From contig CM074196.1 in NCBI GenBank assembly GCA_037179385.1, forward strand, positions 31,892,486-31,956,485: DNA of 64,000 nt, written 5' to 3'. A model generated the notes under the pieces. It saw only the letters and a program-made list of their open reading frames with translations. It had not been told where the DNA came from and did no database searches. Source of the stretch: Holothuria scabra (taxonomy: Eukaryota; Echinodermata; Holothuroidea; Aspidochirotida; Holothuriidae). The translations under genes were made by a program, and so were the position numbers. This document shows positions 48,401-60,400 of the stretch, one piece after another (the first letter of the stretch is position 1; every line of letters begins with the position of its first letter).

Positions 48401-51400
48401 AAAGGAGTCTAACATCTAAGTTCTAACCTCCTGGCTGCAAGTCAGCTGCAAGGAGAGGAGCACACTTAAGCACAATGACTTCTAGTATAGATGCCTACGT
48501 AAGCATACCCCATATCACATGGCCAATGAGCGACAACTGGAAAAAGGGCAGTGTCCGGCTCGACTTGAATCAATAGGTTGGAAATTGGGCCGTAAAACTG
48601 TCTCTCTCCTGTAAGTACTGTAACTATAACCCATATAGCATTACTGTGTGCTGTATCATACTGAAATTAACATCATCTTTATCCAAAAATGAGTTCAATA
48701 TCACTTACTGCATTTATTTTAACTGTAGCCTTGATTTGTGACACTGGTTTGATAAGACTCAATTACATCTGAAGTGGATTGTGTATCATTCATCTTTATT
48801 GTAAAATTGAAATTAAGTGTCATCAGATCTTTTTAACTTTTCAGACTGTACTTCCACACAACCCACTGGTTGATTCACCTACTCTAATTGAGGAAACGTT
48901 CCATGATTAGTGTTTAACAGTAACAGGGAGGAACGAATAGAAGGTCTTAATTGGGTGCTAGAACCCTAATTGTGACCTGTGAAGTGCACTTTGTTGTGAT
49001 CACAACTGTGTGGACTTTTTTAGTGTGACTGTGACATGAAAATAACAAAGTTGGGTACAGTATTTGATGTGATGAGCATTAAAAACCAAGAAAATACTGT
49101 AACTGCAATTCTGGTCAAAATCTTACTGAGAAATTTTTGATTTGCACTTAATCATGCATAAGGATGAGCTACTGTACCGGTATACTGTATTTTGTAATGT
49201 CTTATGAAGGAAATGCTATGCAAAATGGTACAGTATCATAATTTGCTTTTGCAATCTTTATTTCTGAAGGTACAATTATAACATCATTAAGGTAAGTCCT
49301 GAGGGTTTCATTTTGTATCCTTAAAAATCATCAGTATCAATTTCAGACCTGTATTAAAACTATTTGCTGAGAAGTTAAGAGATATAAGTACTGTAATATA
49401 AGGTAAACGAAAAAAAATTGCAACACTGTGCAACATTCCGCATCATTATTTTAGCACACAGGTAAGCTACATGTTGCTTCAGAAATATTCTGACCAGTGT
49501 TGTAACAAGTCACGACTTGAGTCACTTCCTCTCAAAATGATAGCGACTCGATAGAATTCAGGAGTAATTTCCCCATTGAAATAGTACAGTGACTCGAGTC
49601 CATGAGTCGACTCAAGTCACTTAAAAGTTTCGAAACTGGTGACTCGAGTCACTAATCTAGTGACTCAATTATAACACTGATTCTTACTGTCCTGAGAACT
49701 GTAAAAGATACTGACATAATTCCAAATGATTGTTTTTCCTTAAGAAAGCCTACTTCTTTACGGTAAAGTAAAGTCAGGGCTTTTTTCATGACATGTCACA
49801 AACATTTCACTGCAATAAAATAGCAAACTATTTTGTAGGGCTCATTGTGAGTTGGTTGATTACAAATTCAACAATTTTTTCCAAAGCTGTCTTAAGATTC
49901 CTTCACATACTAATGATAAGTGGTCAAACTTAGAGAATCCCCATATCATGCATACAAATAATTGTTTAATGAGTGAGCACAAAATGGCTGAATTCGTTTT
50001 TCAAAAATTTGTGACTAGAGTTGGGTGGTACCATGAAAATATTGGTAGCGGTATTGTAAAACACACAGAACCTGTATTGAGGCAGTACCGGTTCTCAACT
50101 CTCGGGTAGGGAAGTTGGGTGGGAAGGAACCTAAGCCATGCATGGCTACCATGTTATCGTGAACATTAATGCATCTGGGTGTTTGATTGGGTTAATTACC
50201 GTGTAAAAACCTCTGCTCTAAATTTTTGTGTAATTGTTTTAATCATCCACACATCCTAACAGTTATTTTTGTCAGCGAATGTAATGAATACTGGTAATTT
50301 TTTTCAAGTACTGGTATTTTCTCAATAACCGATATTAGTGACACACCAAATATCTTCGGTATTTTCATTACCTATACCTCTAGTACTGGTATTGACGTCA
50401 GTACTGGTTTACCGCCCAACCCTTCAGCTGTATTTGTGACCAGACTTGTTGGGTATGAAACTTGACCAGTTGTGCTAATTATAAGCATTTTCATGGAGTA
50501 GTGCCCTTAAACACTTTCCCTAAGTTATAGATTTCAACTCAGAGAGCCCCATTAACTTATTTGATCCTAAGAAACAGTAGTTGAATAGGAAATTCACTGA
50601 TAGAATTTGGATTTGTAGTGGTGGTTAAGTTCTAGAGATTGCAAAAACTTGGAAACTTGGTATACAGTAGTTTTCTAGCATCATACATGTACACTATGCC
50701 AGACTTCTTTAAGAAGAACTTACACAGTATGAGACTTGCTGGGAATTCTGCCAGGAACTCAAAGGTGAGAGGAGGGAGTGATTTATTACTGTTAAACCCC
50801 AATCCAAATTGATAGTGCCCTTTGCCAAAGTTACAGGTGGGTTCATATGGCACAAAAATTTGCTTTAGGGTCCTGATAAGGTACAAGATTTCAGGTTTTG
50901 AAAGCTGCAGTATGTATTTGTTTATATCAGTTCATAAATTTCTGCTAAGGTGTCCTCTAAGAAATCAAGATACTGTACTCCATTGCTCTTATTTTTAAAA
51001 AGGGGGGGGGGGGGAGGGGGGGAGGTAACCTTCTTTCTGAAAAGGAGGAATGGGGAGGGAACAGAATTACCCTTATCCCCCATACCTGGACAGAAACACT
51101 GCCTGCTTTTCAAAACCTGTGCGTTCTTTGCTGTCTATCACTTGGTTCGTACCTTCAGGCAACACCACTCATTTGAAAAAAGGTATTTCATGAGATTTTT
51201 GTGTTTAATACTTGGTACAATTTTGGATGATGTTTTAATGCTTACCTGAGAAAATCACTTGGTGTCATGTATCAAGATGGATTTAAATTTACATTTAATA
51301 TTTCCAGAAACTTCTGTTAGGTTTAAAGAAATTAGTCTCCTGCCTCTGGAATCTATTTGCATAATGTCCTGTATAAGTATTTTAGTAAAATAGCTGAGAT

Positions 51401-54400
51401 TTACCAATACAGTCATTTCAAGTTTTACTAAATAAACCATTAAAGTGCTGGTGGTTTCAGGTTGAGATGAAATGTTGTATCCATTGTGTTGGAATAGGCA
51501 GACCTGAATAGTGCTTCTACAAATGCAATTAAAATCAATCAAAAACCAATTAGTAGAGGAGACAAGTTAGGGTAAGGCTTATTTCCACGAAATATTTGGT
51601 AATCCCTTCATAAAGTGGATAATAAAATATCAGCATTGGTTACAGCATAAACCTATTTCCAAATAGCAATTACAATGAATTGTGGGACAGGGTTTTGGGT
51701 GTACAGTACATCAGTTTTCACCACAGTAAAATGCCATTGACGAAAATGACAAACACCAAAACTCTATCCCACAATCCTTTGTAATTGCTATTTGGAAATA
51801 GGTCTATTGATAAACCTGTTTGATGTGTCATTCTCCTTTAGAGTGACAGCTCCCAGGTGTGACTACTCAATAGACCTATTTCCAAATAGCAATTTCAAAG
51901 GATTGTGGGATAGAGTTTTGGTGTGTCATCATTGTCAGTGACATTTTACTCTGGCAAAAAATGACACCAGGCTTCGACAAATCCTCAGCCCGACAGTCCG
52001 GGACAAGTAAAAAGTTACTCGGGCAAGTGCACTACTCAATGTCGTAGCCCAACGGGCAAGTACCATAGGAAAGTCTCCACAAGGACATATTAAAAGTGGA
52101 AAAATAGATATGCATGCGGACAAGTAGACTTAAAGAACAGATAGCCCGATGGACAAGTAACGAGAAAAGAATTTGTCGAAGCTTGAATGACACACACCAA
52201 AACTCTATCCCACAATTCATTGTAATTGCTATTTGGAAATAGGTCTGTGTCTGTCTGTACAACTATCTGCCTGTCCAGCTGTTCACAACTAAAAGTGTAC
52301 CTCATGTCCAAAAATTCAAAAATAGGCCCTATATACATTAAGGGGAACAAAAAATTAATTTCAAAAGTCCAACTTCCATCTTCATAGGACATTCGTAAGC
52401 TGAGATATGAAATGTCGAAAGTTATTTACTGAAAACAAATTGGTCCATAGACCTATTTTCAAATAGCAATTACAATGAATTGTGGGATATAAATTTGTGG
52501 ATGTGCATCAATTTTCACCACAGTAAAATGCCTTTGACAAAAATGACAAACACCAAAACTCTATCCCACAATCCTTTGTAATTGCTATTTGGAAATAGGT
52601 CTTGCACAATAATTACAGTACTACATTTACCTGCTTTGGTTTCCTTTAAAATTAAAAATGTTTTTATGACCTTGAACACTTCCTACTTGCTTACATGGCA
52701 TTTTGCATGGAGAGGGCTTAATTAATTACATCTCCCCATAATAGTAAGAGTGCTATCACACCTTGGTACAAGGTGCAGTAACCTTTTAGAAAAGCAAAGA
52801 AATACTGTACAAATTAAGATAAAATTTAAATAGTACAGCAATGATATGACAAATTATTGGTCAATGTACCATTTTAATTTGAGGGAATAAAATTCAACAT
52901 TTTATATCTTGGCCCAAGAATGTCCTATAAAGATGGGAGTTGGATTGTTAGAATTCATTTTTCATGCTGTTCATTATATATTTTCGAATTTTTTTGACTT
53001 GAGGTACACTATAAGTTAGTTACATGTAGATCTAGGGGTTTAGGGACCCACCAGCATGAAATTGTCAGTGTTACCTACAGATTTTAAATACAGTTTAAAT
53101 TTAGTTTCAAATTGAGGGTTTCGCCTCAAGTGACCTCTTTACTACAAAACTGGTGGGGTATACCATGGACATTTTCTACACCCCCCAGCCTACTGGGGGT
53201 TGGTCCAGTGTAAGTGTCTTTACTTTGTTTTATTCCTTACACCTGAATTGATGTAAGGTTTTCCATCAATGGATTTTAAAGTGTCCGCCCCTCTTACATG
53301 GAATGCATCATTTTTTATCTTCATTTTTTGCATTTTCACAGGCTGTTTGTTGTACTGACAAAGAACACTGCTGTCCCTCTGGGTACACCTGTAACGTTGA
53401 GGAGGGTACATGTAACAAAGGCTTGGAGGCAATACCCTGGATGACTAAAGAGTTGGGAGAATCAGTAGGAAATCAACGATGTCCTGATGGCAAACATTAC
53501 TGCCAAGACAACCAAACTTGTTGTCAAATGAAGACTGGAATTTTTGGTTGCTGTCCATTAGAGAAGGTTAGCACTGAAAGTAATAATGTCACAGGCCTTG
53601 GGTTTAGGTTTTCCAGGTGTGTGAGAGATCACACTCCTCAGCAGTTTAACCTCGTCAATGAGAACAGTAAGGAATTGTATCTAAGATGGAAATCCTCCAC
53701 CCCCCTCCCTTCATATAGTTTTTTTTCCTTTTTTTGGGGGGGGGGGGGAGTTGAGGCACAAAGAGGAAATAAACAATATCCTAGTTTCACTGCAGTGTGT
53801 TTTATGACTAAGGCCTATTGGTCTAAAATTTTTCTACTCAGTCCATTTTGCATCCAATTACATGATACTGTAGCCAGTAGGGTTGGGCAGTACCATGAAT
53901 ATATTGGTGCTGGTACTGTAAAGCTCACAGAACCGGTACTGAGGCAATACCAGTTCTAAAATCTGGGGCAAGAAATTCAGGTGGGAAGGAACCTAAACTG
54001 TGCACGGCCACCCTGTTATCCTGCAGCTGGGCATATGATTGCATTATTAGTGTGCAGAGACCTCTGCTTTGACTTTGTTTACCATATTTCTTTACAGTCA
54101 TGCACAATTGTAATTAATACTCCTGTTTCCTGTCTTGACCTTTCCAGGGTAGTTTTTTCAAGTACCCGTATTTTTCCAAGAATAAGTATTAGAAAAATAC
54201 CAAATATCTTCGGTATTTTTATTACTTGTACGACTAGTACCGGTATTCACATCAATACCCGTATACCGCCCAGCCCTAGCAGTCAGTGTTTCCCAACCTT
54301 TTTTAGCACAGCGTCTCCCCTTAGTGAATTGGTTTTGTTCAAATACCCCCTACAGTTCATCAAACAAGAAACAAAAAAGTACTATTGAATAATTTTCTTA

Positions 54401-57400
54401 ATTTTTCATAACCAGACAACTTGAACAAAAGCATACCACATTATTAAACAAAACATTATTAAACAAAACATTATTAAACAAAACATTATTAAACAAAACA
54501 TAATTGGCAATGGTAGATGTTGGGCACATTAATGCAATAGGCCTATAAATGAAATTTAAGCTGGAATGAGATACAGTAGTGGTGTATAATTATTGAATTA
54601 TTGTTTTTTTTTATTGTTTCGACTGAAGAATTTGTCCTCTCATTTCCTGCTAATTCCCCCTACCTCCCCCTTACAGCCCCTTGTTGCCTTCAAACACTCC
54701 CAGGGGACGGTAACCCCCCTCCTTGGGAACCACTGTTGATCATTTTGTAGACTGCTTGTGTTTTAGGTTCTACATCTAGTCAGAAACCATTAGTTTGCTC
54801 CAAGTTTTGTGAGAAAATGAACAGAAGTAAATCTATATTTATTTGTTTTGGAAAAAAGGTGGAGGAGTTTCCAACTTTCACTTTAGTTGGTGGGGGAGGG
54901 GGGGGGTTTCACAACAGCTGGGGGGCATCGTACTTAGATTTCTTGTAAGGAGCAGCAGATAGTACTATGTGTGGGCTTGATTTTAGATATTTCACCAACA
55001 TTGTCACGATAGTTGAACATGTTCTCTTTTCCTGATACCTGTAGGATGCATATAGTTTTAAGCATTTGTGGCAATTAGAAGAAGTAACAGTTCAAAACTA
55101 GATCATAACCAAAATTTGCACCCTGTGCAGTGCTCTATGAACAAAGTCCCATACAAGATACTGTAATAGACCTAATACACATTTATGACACACGTCATTC
55201 ATGCAGACAAAGCAATGGAACATGTGGTCGCACACATAAGAATTGACCCCGCACATGTAGCAGACTATGTGTGTATTTGATTGGTTGACAAATCAGCTGT
55301 CTGCATTTGTCGATGTTGGTTAGATTTTCCCCTCAAAGGAGGGCGTGCCTGCTGCTCTGTGACATCATGTGCATAAGTTCTATTGTAATTTGTGCCAGAA
55401 AGTTTCATTTCACTTCAGTTATTTAGTTTTGGTTTATCACAACACAAGATAAGAACAAGTATCACAGAGTAAATAAGTAACAAAGAGCGTGAAAGGAAGT
55501 GAACATAGAAAGCCTTTAGGACTTGTCGGGAAGTGACACTTCCTAGAAAAAAATAAAGAAAACACGAAGATGGATGATAAGATGATGAAAAACAAAAGAA
55601 AATTCGATAATAGACACAGTTTTGGACTAAGTGGCTTGTAAAGGCAGTTACTTGTCACCCATAACGACAATTTTACTCTGGACATACCAAAATTTCTCAG
55701 TTGTTGCATCCGTTCGATTGAATTCAAATTGAAGAAATGAAGAGTAGCTCATAATGCTCAGCAAGCACTGAGAGTGTTTTAATTACACATTTTGAACTTG
55801 CTTGTATGTGCACCAGTGTAAGCCCTGAAGCAGTATAAAGTTTGCCATGGATTGTGTCTGGATAAGGATATGTTACAGCCATTGGACATGCTGTACTGAG
55901 AGTAAGCAGTTTGGGAGAATTGGAGCTATTTGGGATAATGAGTATGCATCTTACCAAAATTCTTCCATGCTTTTTTTCCATACTGTTTTTGTATTAGCAT
56001 AGAATTTCATGTTATATTATCGTTTCAATATAAAAAGAGAGCAAACAAATCAACTGTGAAGAAAATTGTTAAATCTTTGGAGCAAACCTCAAAACCTATA
56101 ATACAAAGTAAAAAACTCAGATACTTATCTTTTAAAACTTATGAATTCAAATACAATAAACTTTAAAATCACTGATAATATGATAAAACCTGGAAACATT
56201 AATTAAAGGGGCTGTTTTCAAAATTCATTTTCATATGATTCTTCTTCAGTACCTAAGCCAGCTGGCTTAGTATATCTCACCTGTAGGAAGTGTTTTAAAG
56301 TACAAATTGAAATGTATTTTTCTTCCCTTTTAAATAAAGGCTGAGTGTTGCTCAGATAATGTCCATTGCTGCCCAGCTGGCTACAATTGTGAAGTTTCTT
56401 CGGGGAGATGCTTCAAAGCTGGTGAAACAGTTCAGTGGATTGAGCATCCTGAACCAAATGTGGAGTCCATCACTTGCCCAGACGGACAAACATGTCCAGA
56501 TGGCAACACATGTTGCATTTTATCAAGTGGACAATATGGATGCTGCCCTCTACCAAATGTATGTTATGGAACATAGCCTTTTCTAGTCCCCAGCAGTTGG
56601 CGATTACTGCTTAACCCAGTGTGCTCCTACTGAATATTCTGAACAGCCCAGTGGCCACAAGCAGTCCACCGGGCAAGTTAATAAGGCAGCCATGGGGAGA
56701 GACATATTTCCTTGCACATTAGACAGCTTGTGATCATTGGGATGGGCAGAATACAGTGCTCAGTAGGAGGAGCACACTGGGTAGAATAGCAATCTGCTCA
56801 CTGCTGGGGACTAGAAAAAGCTACAGTATGCTCCCTTATTATTTTCCTAATAAATCCAAATTCATCATCATCCATGCAAGTATTCTGCCAGAAACACAAA
56901 GGGGGGGGGGGGGAGGGGCATGGGATTTCTTACTGCCAAACCCCAAGTCCAAAGTGACGCTCTCCTGGACTAAAGTTATGATTGGGTTTAGGGGGACAAA
57001 AGCTGGCTCCAAGGCCTATGTAAGATGCAATTTGAAGGGTTTTAAAGGCTTTTTATTGATGTAAGTTAAAGCGATATTGCTTCAAAAGTATCTTCCTTTT
57101 AAGGAAGAAACCAAGATATTGACAATTTTTACCTGCCTGCTTCTGGATAGTGGTTGGCAAGTCTCCCTTACCCCCCTCTGGTGGGAACACTTCCATGGGA
57201 AAGATTATTGTTTTTTTTTTTTTTATTAAAGCCCAGTCAAGTTACTACTTCACCAAAACTTTCTCTTTTGTGATGTGTTACCAGTGGAGGATTTTGACAG
57301 TCATCTGTCCTTTTCTCTGTAACAACTATAATTTCTGTCGAACTACTCAATATTTCAAAAATTGTGTAGAAGGTTGTCCTGTGGACAACCAAATATTTTT

Positions 57401-60400
57401 AGAGCAGTGACTGTAATTTTCATGAATTAAGGAGTGAAGATGATGTCAATCAACTTGTTATTGCCTTATTTGAACTCTAAAGTCAAGATGAGAGATGTAA
57501 TTGCCATATTTTTTTTTTTTGAATTTGATGTGTGACTCTAGAATTTGTGAAAAGTCTGCCATTTTCTGAAAAATTAGTGGTTCCAGATTTCCTATAGAAC
57601 AATCATTTCATTTTCCTATACACTGGTTACATCCAGATGAAGTCACATATTCTGTTGTAGTGGGCATTGAGCCATACAGTGTAGGCATTGGCATCAATAC
57701 TTGTTTATATGATATCAAGGTAGCAAAAGTCGCAAAAACTTTTTTGCTCGATGTCCTTAGCTGGAAAGCTTGGATGGATCTCATACTTGATAAGGGAATA
57801 CATAATGGTGGAAAGCAGAACCTTCTTGCTTTTGGTGAAGGTCACAGGTCATCTGTAGTCACCAGGTATCAAAATATCATTACCATGTTTACACAATATA
57901 GATCTCAAGATTGGGGTCGTGCATGAATTTTACACATAATGTGTGGATGTGTTACAGCCAAGAAAGACCCAATTATTTTTGGTTTTTGGTGGAGGTCAAA
58001 GTTCATCTTTGGTTGCAAGGGTTCAGGTCTCATTACCACATTTCCTCAATATTTCAAGATTTTAGTCTTGCATTAATTTTGAAAGTGATGTGTTGATTTG
58101 TTGTAGCAGATCAAAACGGTATTATTATTGATGGAGGTCAAAGGTTTTGTGGGGTCTCTGAGGAACAAAATCTCTGAACCTGATTTACACAATATCTCAT
58201 GGTAGCACACTTGTATACATTTTAAACCAACAATACTATGTTGATGGCTAATGAAGCACTCTCATTTAAAAAAAAATAAAAATAAAAAAGAGACTTGCAT
58301 TACAGCTGCAAGAAACGTTTACACCTTTTGTCTTCCTGATTGTTTTAATGTACTGTAGTATAGTATGTGGATGTGATCTCATGAGCAGAACCCTAGTTCT
58401 TGTAGAAACATTCAGTGCCTTGCAAGTACACTTTGTGGGTACATTACTGTCAATTTGAAAAACATTACAGAGCAATATCAATATGTAAAACATTATGAAG
58501 CACTGTCAATTTGAAAAAACAAGGAAGGCTTAAATTTCAGCAGCAAGGAATTGCTAAGCCTTTTGACTTTCTGTTTTTTTTTTTTTTTTAGGCTGTCTGC
58601 TGTTCTGACCACCTTCACTGCTGTCCAAGTGGTTACACTTGTGACGTTTCTGCAGGAACTTGTACTCAAGGAGATGAAGTGATGACCTGGTTTGAGAAGA
58701 CAGAAGCTAAAGTAAAGTCTGTGATCTGTCCAGATGGTCAGAGTGAATGTCCAGATGGAAACACTTGTTGTCAGCTCTCTAGTGGACAATGGGGATGCTG
58801 TCCTATATCAAATGTTGGTGAAAAGAATTTTATAAATGCTTTTCTCCTTACGAAAAAGAAAACTACCTTTTGAACAATGCCATGAAATATTTCAATTGCT
58901 ACAATACTGTCCCAAAAAGGAATTGTTTGTCCCACAGAACTACTTTGTAATGAAATGTGTCAATTTTTGATTGTCTATTTGTTTTTTAGGCTGTCTGCTG
59001 TTCTGACCACCTTCACTGCTGTCCAAATGGTTACACTTGTGATGTTTCTGCAGGAACTTGTACTCAAGGAGATGAAGTGATGACCTGGTTTGAGAAGACA
59101 GAAGCTAAAGTAAAGTCTGTGGTCTGTCCAGATGGTCAGAGTGAATGTCCAGATGGAGACACTTGTTGTAAGCTCTCTAGTGGACAATGGGGATGCTGCC
59201 CAATACCAAATGTTAGTAAAAAGAGTTTTTATGATTATTTTTTCTCCTTAAGTAAAGTACAACTACCTTTTATAAAGATATAATGAAATTTTAATTGCTA
59301 CAATACTTTTCTAAAAAAGAACTGTGTGTCCTACATAACTGATTCCTTATTAATTGTGTCAACTTTAAATTTTCACTTTGTTCTTTCTTAGGCTGTTTGC
59401 TGTTCTGACCACCTCCACTGCTGTCCAAATGGTTACACTTGTGATGTTTCTGCAGGAACTTGTACTCAAGGAGATGAAGTGATGACCTGGTTTGAGAAGA
59501 CAGAAGCTAAAGTAAAGTCTGTGGTCTGTCCAGATGGTCAGAGTGAATGTCCAGATGGAGACACTTGTTGTAAGCTCTCTAGTGGACAATGGGGATGCTG
59601 CCCAATACCAAATGTTAGTAAAAAGAGTTTTTATGATTATTTTTTCTCCTTAAGTAAAGTACAACTACCTTTTATAAAGATATAATGAAATGTTAATTGC
59701 TACGATACTTTTCTAAAAAAGAACTGTGTGTCCTACATAACTGATTCCTTATTAATTGTGTCAACTTTAAATTTTTACTTTGTTCTTTCTTAGGCTGTTT
59801 GCTGTTCTGACCACCTCCACTGCTGTCCAAATGGTTACACTTGTGATGTTTCTGCAGGAACTTGTACTCAAGGAGATGAAGTGATGACCTGGTTTGAGAA
59901 GACAGAAGCTAAAGTAAAGTCTGTGGTCTGTCCAGATGGTCAGAGTGAATGTCCAGATGGAGACACTTGTTGTAAGCTCTCTAGTGGACAATGGGGATGC
60001 TGCCCAATACCAAATGTTAGTAAAAAGAGTTTTTATGATTATTTTTTCTCCTTAAGTAAAGTACAACTACCTTTTATAAAGATATAATGAAATGTTAATT
60101 GCTGCGATACTTTTCTAAAAAAGAACTGTGTGTCCTACATAACTGATTCCTTATTAATTGTGTCAACTTTAAATTTTCACTTTGTTCTTTCTTAGGCTGT
60201 TTGCTGTTCTGACCACCTCCACTGCTGTCCAAATGGTTACACTTGTGATGTTTCTGCAGGAACTTGTACTCAAGGAGATGAAGTGATGACCTGGTTTGAG
60301 AAGACAGAAGCTAAAGTAAAGTCTGTGGTCTGTCCAGATGGTCAGAGTGAATGTCCAGATGGAGACACTTGTTGTAAGCTCTCAAGTGGACAATGGGGAT

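Larger units (their letters stand above)
45451..53341 (+). other. Granulin intron 1 (7.9 kb), repeat-rich
   Basis: Holds SINE pieces (47360-47425, 48300-48450, 48510-48605), hAT MITE 49495-49679, MITE 50016-50424, three palindromic MITEs at 51648-52603, repeat D copies at 52293-53015, and homopolymer runs at 47600-47614 (T) and 51001-51022 (G). No exon with granulin spacing was found. Confidence 0.7.
53567..56339 (+). other. Granulin intron 2
   Basis: Contains a hAT fragment at 53592-53655, a G run at 53738-53749, MITE 53878-54278, a 15-bp tandem repeat at 54439-54502, and a decayed TTAA-family piece around 55757-55940 (cactgagagtgttttaatta, ccctgaagcagtataaagt). No exon is seen. Confidence 0.6.

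Noticed and set aside
53303..53959. 218-codon open frame on the plus strand
   Set aside because: Only 53342-53566 is granulin exon 2; the rest is intron read through past the donor, including a MITE and a poly-G run.
56359..56586. 75-codon plus-strand frame over granulin exon 3
   Set aside because: Wrong frame; the granulin frame with splice sites is 56340-56558.
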